DNA of 64,000 bases from Pogona vitticeps (GCF_051106095.1 NC_135785.1:104901001-104965000), one strand, 5' to 3'. Shown: positions 24,343 to 39,690, numbered from the stretch's first letter. A program made the numbers and translations. Notes: generated by a model not told the origin, from the letters alone.

Positions 24343-27018
24343 AAGAAAAAGGATTTAAAACAAACAATCAAAATTATTATTCTCATTGAAGGGGGTCATA
24401 AGGAATTTTCTGGCATTCTCAGTAGAAACCCTATGTTGGTAAAAACAACACAGTAAATATCACCTGAATCATGTAACTCAATAAATTGTGCAAATTATAT
24501 GAATTGTCATAAACTAGAATTTCTGTTCTTTTAATTAAGAATTGTGGGGAACTGGATGGGTTGTTTGTGTCTTTCTTGACAGTCAGGAAGTCAATCTGTG
24601 TTTGGTAAATCCATGCATTGCTTCCCCAAAAAAAGGATATTGAAGACATTTTATACCAATTGTAAAGACTTTGGGAGATGATGCTCCTTGATTCAGTTTT
24701 GCAAGGAAATTAGGGATGCTCAGTGCTTTAAAATTCCTTAAAAATATGTCTCATTGTGTGGAGACAGCCTAAACTGACAGGAACAAGGAAATTCACAAGT
24801 ATTGCTTCTGTTCCTAGAATGTTACTCAAGCAAGCCTTCATAAGAAAGTGAGCAATACTTTTGCAATATAATTAGAATCAATTCTAGTTCTTTTTCCGTG
24901 ACATGAAAGAATTTTTAAAATCCCCATGTCCCATAATACACACTCATTGTCATAGGTGCTCACTAGGTCAAGGTAAAGATGATGGAATCAAAGGAACCAG
25001 ATCTAACAAAAATATTTTCTTTCACATGATTTATACACGCTCCTATAAAAACCTACAGACCAAAAGAGACTCTATCATATGTTAAGAACAACTTGAAAAC
25101 AGCTAGAATTAATTTATTTAAAGGAGTTGGTCATTTGGAAAAGAAACACAATTTTTCTCTGATCAAGTCAAGGACATTGATCACTGCCTCTGGTACAAAC
25201 ATTGAATTAGGAAGCTGAGGAAGCGGGCACTTTTTAATGACACAACAATTTTAACTCAGACAATCTCATTTTAACATGAACAATATAGGAAAATGAGGAA
25301 TTGATGAACTGCTGTGCCTATACATTTGCCTTTCTGTGCACTGAAAAATGGTCTTGAATGAAATTAGTCACATTATTGATTAACTATATAGTCTTTCTTC
25401 TGAAAGGATATTGTGGGTCTGCGGCCAAATGTCTGACAGATGTTTTAGTTCGACCCTCAATAGGGTACAGAGTAGTCTTTGGCAGTTTGCTCAGTCTACA
25501 ATTTAAAGAGACCAGTCCTATTCTTTATCAGGTTGAATGGTACAGAATTTAAAAGACAGAGGAAGAAGGGGGGAAATCCCATAATCTGGTCAGATATACT
25601 GTCCATTGTGTCTGCAGACAGATTGACTAACAATGAAGAATGCAAACATTGAAATTATTTTAAGTCACAGATGCAGAGGTTTCCATTTGTACCCTGTGAT
25701 GTTTGCTCATATGTGTAGTTAATGAGTGCTGTTTCTTCTAAAGACAAGAAACCTTGCTTCAACAAAGAATTTTCTCCATTGTCTTGGCCCAAGCACACTG
25801 GAAGTATAGACATATGTCAGTCTTTATGCAAGCAATACTAGAGATTGGCTAGAATCATTTTGGTTATTGCTCCAGCATAAGTACAATATGGTGGATTGCA
25901 GCAGGAAATTGCTACTAGTTACCATGTTTAGCCTTCATTGCACATTAACTCACAGAACTGGCATGCACTGAGGATATAACCAGTGATTTGTTCGCTGGCA
26001 GCAATTTACTGCTGGAATTTACATTGACCAATAAGACTCTACCCACTATATTTAGGTGTGCACACCATACTTGTTCTGAGGCACTTAAATTTTCCTTTTC
26101 TCTGAGATGTGGTAGAGGATGAGCATCCCATTGAAGACGTATATGTCAATGACCAGTCCATCTTGCCATTTTGAATGGAACATCTCATTCTTTGCTTCAG
26201 GGGGTGGGGGAAGAAAATTGCCCGTGTGGCATTTCCATGCCATAACAATAACCCAGTCTAATAGTAGAAGTGCTGTCAAAGTGCCATCATGCAATGACTC
26301 CGAGACTTTTCTTTAGAGCTCCTTGCCCTCTTCAGTATGATCCCTGAAGTTATGGACAGATAAGGAAACAACAGGGTAAAAATATCCTGTTAGGTTGGGA
26401 AAGGGTAGTGTTGATCTTCAAAGTCACATTTCACGGTGAAGACTTAAGCTTCTGAGAAAAGTTTTTCATAGTAGAAATCTGCCAGAACTGATCCAATGCA
26501 AAACCTGCTTCTGATTATCAAGAGTGCTTTATTTATTTGCTTTTGAACACAAACACATGCATTAGAAGCCTCATTTTTCACATGTGGCTTCAATGCAAAG
26601 GGACATCTGATCATCCCATTCAATCTGAAAAGCACCATCTGTTCAGAGAGAGGTGAGGAAAGGATGCTTTTAGTGACAGTTAATGCACAAATTATTTGCA
26701 AACAAGATGCAGACAGAATGAGAATAATTCAGAATAAAAAGCGCACAAAATGGAAAGGTTCACCTTCAAGCGTCCTCTAAAACTAAGTTGAATTGGTCTA
26801 GAAGAAAGTTTGTAACAACTCTGAAAACTAGGAAATGTTCAATTTTTTTTTCCAGTAATCCTTCAGGTCAGTGCATACTGACACTGGCACCTGTGAAGCC
26901 AAGGGCAAGTAAAGCAAAAAGAAGAATGAGGGAGACTAAAGCTGTAGGTAGATATGCTGGTGCTAACATAGCCCTAATTCCAAAAGCACACTTGACTGAG
27001 CATTTTTAAATTTGTTTC
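24343..27018. other. No recognisable feature over 2.7 kb
   Basis: No transposon ends or RNA genes recognised. A minus-strand open frame at 26085-26294 (FLPPPPEAKNEMFHSKWQ) has non-repetitive composition but matches no family I know and lacks clear splice or start context. Confidence 0.45.
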
Positions 27019-27071
27019 ATGGAGTGCCACCTGGTGAGCTGTATGATACAGCTCACCAGGTGACACTCCAT
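27019..27071. repeat. 53-bp near-perfect hairpin
   Basis: Two 26-bp arms (27019-27044 and 27046-27071) are reverse complements with a single mismatch around a one-base loop: ATGGAGTG.CACCTGGTGAG then CTGTAT, g, ATACAG and the return arm. A GTAGTATGATAC echo of the loop region follows at 27072. It resembles neither a Rho-type terminator nor a known MITE here, and is isolated. Confidence 0.85.
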
Positions 27072-27151
27072 GTAGTATGATACAAGAAGAACTCACAAGT
27101 TGGAGTGGTTACACCCACTGTAGCTTTGTATAGCCTGGCATCATGGAGATA

Positions 27152-27553
27152 CAGTGGTGCCCCGCATAGTGTTTCGCTATGCGAAATCGTCGCTAAACGG
27201 GTAGGGAAAATGTATTGAAACGCATTAAACTTAGTTTAATGCGTTCCAATACCTTTCTTACTTACCCATTCAGCGAGGATTCCAATTGCCGGCAGCCATT
27301 TTCGCGCCTTCGCTAAGCGAGGGCACGGCGTGAAAACGGCTGCCAGCAGCCATTTCCGGGCTTCCGGCTGCCATTTTGGAGCCGCCGAACAGCTGTTCGG
27401 CAGCTCCAAAATGGCCGCCGCAATACCCGATCTTCGCAATGCGGGTTTTCCCCATTGTGACGATCGGGTATGTTTCCGTATAGCGATCCCGAAAAAGGGA
27501 TCGCTATACGGAAACATCGCTATACGGTGCACTCGTTAAGCGAGGCACCACTG
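27152..27553. mobile_element. Tigger-like foldback MITE, CpG-rich
   Basis: Ends CAGTGGTGCCCCGCATAGTG and GTTAAGCGAGGCACCACTG, flanked by TA. Internal inverted pairs include GCAGCCATTTTCG/GGCTGCCAGC-type blocks, GAGCCGCCGAACAGCTGTTC as a central palindrome, and ATCGGGTATGTTTCCGTATA with GATCCC..GGGATC. It is CpG-rich for the window, suggesting either a young age or weak methylation decay. Non-coding, with the same termini as 17343-18127. Confidence 0.85.
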
Positions 27554-27555
27554 TA

Positions 27556-29154
27556 TTTAGATGCATTGACTGGGCAGACCTACTTTCCTTCAACTTAAAC
27601 CACAGTGCTAATGCAAACACTTTCTGCCTCAAGTTAACAAAGCAAAACTTGGCTGGATGTAGGGGCAGTGTGCATTGACATGGGGGCAGGATGATGAATT
27701 AATTTGTTATTCTGCCTCAGGCAGCAAAATGTCTTGGGACCATTAATTGCTTACTTTTGGAAACAGTAGGGTTTCAATATTGCTTGATTTATTAATTCAT
27801 CAGTGGGAAGAACAAGTATCACTGGACCCACTTTCCATTATGATTTCCCAGTTCAAAAAATTTTAATAGCTTCTTGGTTTTTTTACTACATCTACTCCAA
27901 GTCAACTAAGGATTACTACCAGGTGCAAAGATTCTTGATATGTTGATTAGAATTTTCAACAGCATTAATTCTGTAGCCCAGTGGAGTAGACATGATGTCT
28001 GCATTTCATGTATCATCAGGAATGTTAATGCTTTCAGGACTCCATAAAGATCATATGGAATGGCAAGTGCCTTGTTTTTGCATTGCTTTTTTTCAGACTT
28101 TATTTTATATTACTTTAATATGTTTTAAGATTATTCCATGCAATGTCCTGCTTCAGATGAATATTTATTTAAACAGGTTTTGTGCGAGAGCTCCTATCTG
28201 ATTATTCAGGGCTATTTATGTTTCCTGTGTTTTCAGTCATTCCATGGTCTTCTTTTATGAAAAAAAAATCATATAGCTGAAAAAAAAATGTCCTCACTAA
28301 TCTTGTTAGTGTTGTTAAAAACTCTTTTGACTTCCCCCAAAAGTCATAAGAAATAATGCCTGAGGACGAACCCCCACATTTGCCCCAAAGCAGGTGAACC
28401 CTTGTCTCATTTGGGCCCTGAAAGTTGAACAAGGAAATAAGGCAATTTCTTAAAATGTGATACAATGAAAAGGAGAACAAATATGATGATCGGTGCCTAC
28501 AATGGTCAGCATAGATTTGCTTGTGAAGTGCTTGAGCTCAGCTTGAGCTGATGGCCACAGAGATTTTCATTCAGTGCAACAGCAAACTAATTATTACAAC
28601 TTCCAGAACCATGATTTGTGCCTATGAAGCATATATAGCCTGTCATATAAAGTTCAACTGGAAAATGTTCAGGTATAACCACCTAGGTTTAGAAGTATAT
28701 AAAGTTCTTATTTACCATTTAATAGGCAGTCTTTAATGTCATTTCTGTTTCATCTCATTCTATATTCTGTGTTTTGTGGATTTATGCTAGACCCAGTTGT
28801 AGAATATACATTCCCATCTCTACACACCTCTGTTTCTATAAACCAATAATGATTTCAGGTTCTGAAGTACTCACTCTGATGCCGCCAAGATAGCATCGTC
28901 CTTGCATAAGGATGAGGTTGCAAATGTGGGACAATCTCAAGGTAACAGAAATTTTAAAAAGAACACCTTCAGCTATTCCTGCAAGCAAGGGAATGCCTTT
29001 CTGCATACCAAGAGAGGCTGGGGAGGGACTTGCTCCTGCTTTTTGATCTAAAAAGATAGGGCCACACACACCCCATCCCAGAGAAAAGCAACTTTTCACT
29101 AATTGAACCTAAGAGCAGAGGTCAGACTACAACATGGAGATGGAAAAATGATAA
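27556..29154. other. No recognisable feature
   Basis: No element termini or protein families recognised before the CR1 copy begins. Confidence 0.5.
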
Positions 29155-30368
29155 GAAAAGGCAGAGGTGCTCAATTCCTTTTTTAGTTCAGTATTTTCCC
29201 ATAAGACAGAATATGAATTTCCAAACAAATTGGAAGTGCTATCCATTATTTTCTTGAAATCATGGGAAACGGGTGAGGTGCCAGAGGATTGGAGGAGGGC
29301 TAATGTTGTCCCTATATTCAAAAAGGGCAAAAAAGAGGTACCTGGGAACTACCGTCCAGTCAGCCTGACATCAATCCCAGGCAAAATTTTGGAACAAACC
29401 ATAAAGCAGTTGTTGTGCAAGCACCTAGAAAACAATGCAGTGATAACTAGGAGCCAACACGGAATTCTCAAGAACAAATTCTGCCAAACTAATTTGATCT
29501 TGTTTTTTGATCAGGTCACCTCCCTGATAGACAGAGGGAATGCTTTAGACATGTCATATCTTGACTTCAGCAAAGCTTTTGACAAAGTGCCCCATGATAG
29601 ATTAGCAAGCCAACTAGGTGTGGGCTGGATAGATCTAGTGTCAGGTGGTAACACAATTGGCTACAGAATCATACTCAGAGGGTGATGATTAATGGGTCCT
29701 TCTCTAACTGGGAGGAGGTCACCGGTGGGGTACCCCAAAGGCTCAGTCCTGGGCCCAGTGCTCTTCAATATTTTTATTAATGACTTGGATGAGGGAGTGC
29801 AGGGAATGCTTGTCAAATTTGTAGATGATACCAAATTGGGCAGAATAGCTAATACCCTAGAAGACAGAAACAAAATTCAAAATGACTTTGATAGGATGGA
29901 GCACTGGGCCGAAAGCAACAGAAGTTCAGAGGAGAGCAACAAGGATGATCAGGGGGTTGGAAACCAAGCCTTATGAGGAAAGGCTGAGGGGAGATGTTTA
30001 GGGAATGTTTAGCCTTGAGAAAAGAAGACTGAGAGGTGACAAGATAGTACTTTTCAAATATTTGAAAGGCTATCATACACAGGAGGGGCAAGATGTGTTC
30101 TCAATCATCCCAGAGTGCAGGACAACAATGGGCTCAAGTTAAAGGAAGCCAAATTTCAGTTGAATATCAGGAAAAACTTCCTAACTGTTAGAGCAGTACG
30201 ACAGTGGAACCAGTTACCTCTGGAGTTGGTGAGTGCTCCGACACTGGAGGCATTCAAGAAAAACTTAATCACCTGGCAGACATGCTTTGATTGTATTCCT
30301 GCATTGAGCAGGGGGTTGGACTTGATGGCCTTGTAGGCCCCTTCCAACTTTACTTTTCTATGTTTCTA
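29155..30368 (+). mobile_element. CR1 LINE, 3' half, degraded
   Basis: The frame at 29167-29685 reads LNSFFSSVFS, SWETGEVPEDWRRANVVPIF, KKGKKEVPGNYRPVSLTS and IPGKILEQ, then YLDFSKAFDKVPHD. This is the classic CR1 reverse transcriptase with the FSKAFD box. A shift leads to 29692-29976 with GVPQ-like GYPKGSVLGPVLFNIFINDL and FVDDTKLG in place of the usual FADD. A large deletion removes the thumb region and joins to the last domain (RTKPYEERLRG-like, then LPLELVSAPTLEAFKKNL). The tail TGGACTTGATGGCCTTGTAG, CCCTTCCAAC, TTCTATGTTTCTAAG is the typical CR1 3' terminus. Both 5'-truncated and internally deleted. Confidence 0.9.
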
Positions 30369-30479
30369 AGAATCTCTCCACAAGTAATTTTGGGATAAAC
30401 TGGGTTATAATCCAAAAATTAACTCTCTAAAAGTAGGGTTTTCTGTAGCAGCACAAGAGAATGGTAGTCCATGGGCCAC

Positions 30480-30945
30480 GTTCGTGTTCTCCTTCAAGAC
30501 AAAATCCATTCTTTTGGTCCTCAATGCCATTGCGGGTATTCTTCATGAAGACTTAAGAGAAGGCTTTCTCCATGGCTGCTCCTAGGTTGTGGAAGGTTGT
30601 TCCTCAGAAAGTTAGGTTGTTCCTCTCCCTCTTATCCTTCCATGGACATTTGAAGGCTTTTAATGGCTATGACTGAATCCTTGGAGCCTGTTTTCTTTGT
30701 TGCTGGGGGTGGTGGTGGTTGGTTTTGTTTCCTTCCTTTTTCTACATGTTTCTATAGTTTTAAATCTGGTTTTTAAAATAAATTAATGGATTTTAATTAT
30801 TATTGAATGTTTAATTTTAAAATCTATGATTTATTGTGGTTTTAGTGTTACTTATTTCAACCTTGTAAGCTGCCTTGGCTCCCCTCACTGGGAGAAAAGA
30901 GGCCTACAAATAATGGGAATAAATTAATTAAATAAATAATCATCT
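30480..30945 (+). mobile_element. L2-like LINE 3' end
   Basis: A frame near 30570-30670 reads MAAPRLWKVVPQKVRLFLSL then LSFHGHLKAFNGYD, the usual end of L2-type ORF2 (APRLWN..P..vR...sl..Fk..LKtfLF). A T-rich 3' untranslated region follows, then TTGTAAGCTGCCTTGGCTCC, GGGAGAAAAGAGGCCTACAA and an AATTAAATAAATAA end. It lies just downstream of the CR1 copy on the same strand but is a different LINE clade. Short and inactive. Confidence 0.65.
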
Positions 30946-31034
30946 GAAATTACTAAGTTAATGATATTGTGTAGCTCTTTTCTTTTCCTCCAGAAATGCA
31001 AATATTCCTTGGCTGTTCCTTGTCTTGATAGTTA

Positions 31035-31245
31035 GGAACTGTTTAGACATCAGAAGAAGAGTGAGACTAGGAAGTGCAGCACTGAATAAATTACAAAAGA
31101 TCATCATACGTAAGGATGCGCCACTGAAGACTAAGACCAAGATCAACCATCCTCTTGCATCTTTGATCACCATGCATGGGTATGAAAGCTCGACAGTTAA
31201 GAAAGCTGACAGGAAAAATGAAATGGTAACAAATGATACTTGAAG
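31035..31245 (+). mobile_element. RTE/Bov-B type LINE fragment
   Basis: The frame reads DIRRRVRLGSAALNKLQKII, KTKTKINHPLAS, then MHGYESSTVKKADRKNE. This corresponds to the post-RT segment of Bov-B-like LINEs (eikRRi.LGr.amtnLdki, tK.rlv..lVfpv.mYGcESWTvKKAerr). One of the conserved tryptophans is lost. No flanking RT or 3' end is joined, so it is an isolated old fragment. Confidence 0.65.
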
Positions 31246-33790
31246 GCCTTGAAACAGTAAATGTAAATAAGACCCCGGTCATAGGAGAGAAATGTTACGT
31301 AGTTATCCACCAGTGATGTCAGTATTTTTTTTTCATGGTAACACAGGGCAGAGTCAAGACTGAGACATTTTCTTGGCTAGCGGTGCAACTGCGGAACATT
31401 TCCCCATCACCAGGAGGGTTGTGTCATTTTGTACCTTTGTTGTACCAGTGCATTCCTTACCAGGATTGCCTGTATGCACCACCCCACTTATTTTCAGAAC
31501 TGAAGCCAGGAAGGTGGCTGCCATTACTGCAGCACACAGATTATTATTTTTTAATTGTGCCCAATACTTCAATATGATGGTACAAGTATGTCATTGGAAG
31601 ACTGCTGCCATTACATTACTGGTGAGTTATATTTTTTTTTCCTGTGGGAAGATACATTGAAACATTGGTATGCCAATGTCACTGGGGGGAGGGTTACTGA
31701 TCATAAGTACTGCTGCTTGGATATCCTAGGTCCAATGTGTGCAGTGCATTTCTGCAGGAGCAGCCAGTGCAACAGAGAGACACTTTCCTAAACAGAAAGC
31801 CCTTCCTGATCAATGTTCCCTTTAATTTCCAACTCCTGTGTGTGAGAGTCTGCCCTGCTCGTGTTGGATTCCATTGCAACTGAAATGAAAGGGGCTGGAT
31901 AGTTGTGGGTGCACAATGGATGAAGAAAGCTGTGCAGAGGGAGGGGGAGTCAAGCACATTCACACAGTGGTGCACCTTAGAAGGAGAATTATTTCTGATA
32001 TACTGATGTATCAATAAAATTATTTTTATTTTACTGATATATATGATATACTGAAGTATCAATAAATTATATACTGTATATATATATAAATTAAGGGGCT
32101 AAATTGCCCCTTGAAGCAAGAGAGAAAATAACCTGGTGCCATGGTGTAGCCAGGCATAATGATTCAAATAGGAGGAAATGAATTGGGACTGCTAAAGGTT
32201 CTTGGGAAGTTTGTCCTGGGATATAAACTACATGACCATGATTCAGTACAACAGAGGTATGGAAAGTAGCAGAAGAACTAGAAAACACTTCCCTTGTGTG
32301 ACAAGGGCCTAAGTAATTTTTAAAGCCATTCCCCCCCCCCCGAGTGGTACAGACAGGAGACCCTCACACATAGATATGTGGGGAGAAGTTGGACAAAGCC
32401 CAGCAACCAATGATAGATCTCATGCTCATGGGCTCTTTCCTAGAATAAAGTAGAATGTTAAATTTATAGACTTCCTTTTTTAACATTCTACTGAATCAAG
32501 TGGGTGGTGCATTCAGCAGCTTTGCAGAGTCCATGGGTGTTGTTCTATTTCTTCTTTGATCAATTTGCTATGTGAAAGTCTAAGAGTGAAGAGGGTTTCT
32601 ATATCCCCTTGCATCTTGCAGACTTAGCTGGGGGCACATCTCACACCCCAACGCCAAATTACTGAAAGAAAGCCCTATTCCCCAGCTATGAACTACTCAT
32701 TGTTATATCACGCAAAACATTTTATTCTCTATTTCTGTTCTGAAAGACAGAGGAACAGAACATGAAAACGATCTTGCTAGATGTGATCATAGTTCCTAAT
32801 TTTTCACCTTGTAGGCATGAACCCATGTTATTCTCCCAAATGCAAAGCAAAGTCTTGTACAGTAGAAGGCATTTTCTTCTCATGTTAAATATTCTTATTT
32901 TCACCCCTGTTTTCATTGCGTGAGAATAAAACATAAGATTATGTGCCTCAATGTCAAACATTTGTAAGGAAAGCAGCCATTTCGTTGCACTATCCATCCA
33001 GAATCCTCCCGTAATTCAGTAAGCTTGATCACTCTATTGAGGATCTATTCCCATGAATCTTGATGAATTTTCCAGTTGTTTTTCACATCTACCCTACTCC
33101 CATGATACAGACTCATTTCATCCAAATTGCTCACTGTAACACCAATAGTATAACGTGAGGCAGATGGCCATATCTTGTGCTCACATATCGAGAACTGCGA
33201 TGAACTAATGGGAGCTGCCCACTGGCTTAATGTACTACAAGAAGCTAAAGACAGAGTTCCTAAATGTGTATGGGAAGATGCATGAATTTAAATAATTGCT
33301 CATAGATCCATAAATATTTGAGATTTTGCTTAATTCAGTGAACAGTTTCAAAAGTACACTTTTGTGAGCAGTTCTTGAGGTGTATACATGTGTATGCAGG
33401 TTTGCAGGAAAAAAATGCATGCATCTGAAAAATCCTGAAAAGATTGTGAATTTTTATACCAACGTTGAAAAAATACAGCCCATTGAAGAACCAAGATGAA
33501 ACAAATTTAGCAGTGGAAATAATGACCACCTGGATGAAACTGAGGGTAAATATGCATAATACTGTTGACCACATTCAGCTGCATTCTACAGGTAAGGAGC
33601 CTTGATACACATGAGGTTTTGTTGTTGCTGCTGTTGTTGTTGTTTTGATTACTACCTTAACTGGGATCCATATTGTTGATTACTTACTGATTTTTTTAAA
33701 ACTTCACTGTGTGTTGCATTTTTAACTTCTATTATTTGCTTAGCTAGGCTGAGAATCTAGACTGAAGATCAGGGTGAAACATCTTTCCAT
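31246..33790. other. No recognisable feature; AT direct repeat
   Basis: An A/T-rich direct repeat with GATATACTGA.GTATCAATAAA occurs at 31997-32017 and 32046-32067, followed by (TA)n. A C-run lies at 32331-32341. Otherwise nothing recognised. Confidence 0.5.
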
Positions 33791-33791
33791 G

Positions 33792-33846
<55 letters not shown>
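33791..33846. repeat. (GATT)n microsatellite
   Basis: About 14 uninterrupted GATT units; the SINQ-repeat open frame on the minus strand is an artefact. Confidence 0.95.
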
Positions 33847-33847
<1 letters not shown>

Positions 33848-34341
33848 GCAGTCCCTGGTATTCTGAAGAGTTTAATTCCCCAGATTCCCTGACAGGATCT
33901 GAAAATCTTTTTCCACTTTGTGGTGGTTCTCAGAATCCTACACATTCCAATCACCCCAAGATCCCTGATCAAGTTGTGGGGAATTTTTTTTCTCTTCCCA
34001 TATGGAAACTTGTGGACGTTTTGGTAATATACCTGCTGCCTCAGAGTTAACCACAGACTGAAGCCTGATTCTCTGCATTTTTCAAATATACATAGTTTTA
34101 GTCATACCTGTTTACCTGAAGAACCTGAACTGGAGAAATGTGTTTTCAAAAAATCCTGGTTAATACACATTTCCTTTCTTAGTGACTGTGACTGCTACTG
34201 AAAATGCATTCCTGAGCACCAGGTACAGAAACTTCACCAAGCAGCTTGAGGGAAGACTCGCCCATTGCTTCTGCGGCTCTACTCCTACTCCCATTACTAC
34301 TACTCAGTTTGGAGGAAGATCAAGAGGTGAAGGTTTTTAGC
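33847..34341. other. No recognisable feature
   Basis: Nothing recognised before the target duplication of the MITE at 34350. Confidence 0.5.
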
Positions 34342-34349
34342 CTCTAAGG

Positions 34350-34746
34350 CAGTGATCCCCAACCTTGGGCCTCCAGATGTTCTTGGACTACACCTCCCAG
34401 AAGCCTTCATCACCAGCTCTGCTGGCCAGGATGAATAGCTTTCTGCCTTGTGGCTAAATAGATTTTCTAATCTCTGGCCTTCATGACAGAGTCAAAATGC
34501 TTCTTCTCAGTCCCTTAGAGCAGTGGTCCTCAACCTTGGGCCTCCAGATGTTCTTGGACTACACCTCCCAGAAGCCTTCATCACCAGCTCTGCTGGCCAG
34601 GATTCCTGGGAGTTGAAGTCCAAGAACATCTGGAGGCCCAAGGTTGAGGACCACTGCTCTAAGGGACTGAGAAGAAGCATTTTGACTCTGTCATGAAGGC
34701 CAGAGATTAGAAAATCTATTTAGGCACAAGGCAGAAAGCTATTCAT
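34350..34746. mobile_element. Palindromic hAT MITE enlarged by inverted duplication
   Basis: The outer ends CAGTGATCCCCAACCTTGGG (34350) and GTTGAGGACCACTG (ending 34656) carry the 8-bp duplication ctctaagg (34342-34349, 34657-34664). Inside, the left arm runs to 34430 and is followed by 34431-34520, a reverse complement of the right-hand flank 34657-34746 with one mismatch. A second left arm then starts CAGTGGTCCTCAACC at 34521. The result is a 316-bp inverted repeat (34431-34746). The plain form of the family is seen at 50606-50735. Non-coding. Confidence 0.8.
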
Positions 34747-37933
<3,187 letters not shown>

Positions 37934-38017
37934 TAATATAATATAATATAATATAATATAATATAATATAATATAATATAATATAATATAATATAATATA
38001 ATATAATATAATATATA
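37934..38017. repeat. (ATAAT)n pentanucleotide microsatellite
   Basis: About 16 nearly perfect ATAAT/AATAT units, bordered by AATAAATAAAT on both sides and a short (GGAA)n at 38038-38052. Confidence 0.95.
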
Positions 38018-38339
38018 AATAAATAAACAATAGAAAGAAAGGAAGGAAGGAAGAAGGACTAGCTTAAGCGGAGGGGCACAGTTATAGGGCCAGCATACGG
38101 ACTTACTGGGCAAAGTTTGGGTTGGCTCGAGGCGACTGAGGTGCAGTGCGGTCTCTTTGGGCTCTAGCCATTTGGGTGCCCAATCAACCACTTGGCTCCC
38201 GGGCTGCTAGTGCTACAATTTCTATCCTTACCCCCCCCACCTTCCCTTCTTCCAATAGTCAGTGTTTGGTACCTTAAGGTGGCATTCAGTTCGAACAGCG
38301 CCACATGCTAGTTGAAGGATAGCTGGTTGCATAGCGAGG
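38018..38339. other. Unclassified GC-richer sequence
   Basis: Contains GGGCCAGCATACGG, GGCTCGAGGCGACTGAGG and a C-run at 38231-38239. Neither a tRNA, 7SL nor a known SINE head could be confirmed. Confidence 0.35.
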
Positions 38340-38472
38340 AGCCATAATTAAATCAGCCTTGGAGCCATAATTAAATCAGCCTTGCAATTTTCACCAGCTT
38401 ACTTAACTCATGGATATTAAAAATAATAATTACAGTGGTGCCTTAACTCATGGATATTAAAAATAATAATTA
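38340..38472. repeat. Two short tandem duplications
   Basis: GGAGCCATAATTAAATCAGC followed by CTT occurs twice head to tail (about 38339-38361 and 38362-38384, period 23). Next, TTAACTCATGGATATTAAAA with ATAATAATTACAGTGGTGCC occurs twice with period of about 40 (about 38403-38442 and 38443-38482). The second duplication includes the first bases of the Tigger-like element that starts at 38473. Confidence 0.85.
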
Positions 38473-39326
38473 CAGTGGTGCCTCGCTAGACGATTGCCTC
38501 GCAAAATGAGGAATTTGCTAGACAATGACTTTTTTTGAGCAATGTCATGCTTTACAAAATGATTGTTCCTATGGGTAATTTTTGCTGGACAATGTTTGGG
38601 TCTAAGACAGTTTTCTTTTTGACCCTGGTTCACAAGGTTTTTCCCCCAATTGGAACACATTAATTACATAAGACCTACTTTTTTATCCCCAAAAAGTGGG
38701 GGAGAAAGTGTATGCTGCTGTTTTTCCTGGAAAGCCAGGATAAACTTTTTTGGGATAAAAAAAATAGGTCTTATGTAATTAATGTGTTTTAATGGGAGGG
38801 GAACCATCTTGCAAAGCATCACCAATGGGACTACGACTGCAAATTTAAATGATAGAGAATGGTGGAAACAGCCAGGAACCAAAGGGATTATTAAAAAAAA
38901 AAAAAAACAGAGAAATCACAAACATAATGCCCCCATTAACAAAAATTATGTAGTTGAATTGCCCACATTTGGGGAAATCACAGGAATCAATAGCACACCC
39001 AAAGTGGAATAGATGAGCCTCTCCCTGGGAAAACCATTTTTACAGCATGGTATTTTCCCTACAAAGGATGAGTTAGAATGGCCCTTGCATTTCCTACCCC
39101 CTTCTGTCCCCTGACCCCCCAAGTTATGGTGACCCCCTGACCGCACCTCCCACTCAGTACAGGGCCGTACAGCCCCAGTCCTGCCAGAGGCCAAGAGAGC
39201 TCCTCAGTGTTTTGGGGTGCCCTGTGGGACCCCCATCAGGGGCTAAGTGTTCTTCCCACAGTCCTCTAGTGCACATGTATTAGCATATGCTAATACATTA
39301 TGCTAATACCTGTGCATATGCTAATA

Positions 39327-39690
39327 GGGTAAGGGTAAAGGTTCCCCTTGACAATTTTTGTCCAGTTGTGTTCGACTCTAGGGGCGGTGCTCATCCCCGT
39401 TTCCAAGCCATAGAGCCAGCGTTTGTCCGAAGACAATCTTCCATGGTCGCATGGCCAGTAGGACTTAGACACGAAATGCTGTTACCTTCCCACCTAGGTG
39501 GTCCCTATTTATCTACTTGCATTTTGCATGCTTTCGAACCACTAGGTTGGTGGGAGCTGGGACAAGCAACGGGCACTCACTCTGTCACGTGGATTCGATC
39601 TTACGACTGCTTGGTCTTCTGACCCTGCAGCACAGGGTTCTGCGGTTTAGCCCACAGTGCAACCACGTCCCTTCTGCCACCACTTCCCTT
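39327..39690 (-). mobile_element. Sauria-type tRNA SINE with Bov-B-like tail
   Basis: Read on the minus strand, it opens with a tRNA-like GTGGTTGCACTGTGGGCTAA, then CAGAAGACCAAGCAGTCGTA, GCTTGTCCCAGCTCCCACCA, ACCTAGTGGTTCGAAAGCAT, a GGTAACAGCATTTCG stretch, AAGATTGTCTTCGGACAAAC and GAGTCGAACACAACTGGAC. It closes with GTCAAGGGGAACCTTTACCC. This is the squamate SINE type known to use Bov-B LINE machinery. The site GCATATGCTAATA occurs on both sides (39314-39326 and 39692-39704), a likely 13-bp target duplication. A second copy is at 50871-51130. Confidence 0.8.

Noticed and set aside
26085-26294. Minus-strand open frame with FLPPPPEAKNEMFHSKWQ, possibly an exon
   Set aside because: No recognised family, no supportive splice or start context, and length is within chance for this composition.
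27236-27539. Overlapping frames with repeated KMAAGSPEMAAGS-like peptides
   Set aside because: Produced by inverted repeats of the Tigger-like MITE at 27152-27553.
33769-33972. SINQSINQ-repeat peptide gene
   Set aside because: Caused by the (GATT)n microsatellite.
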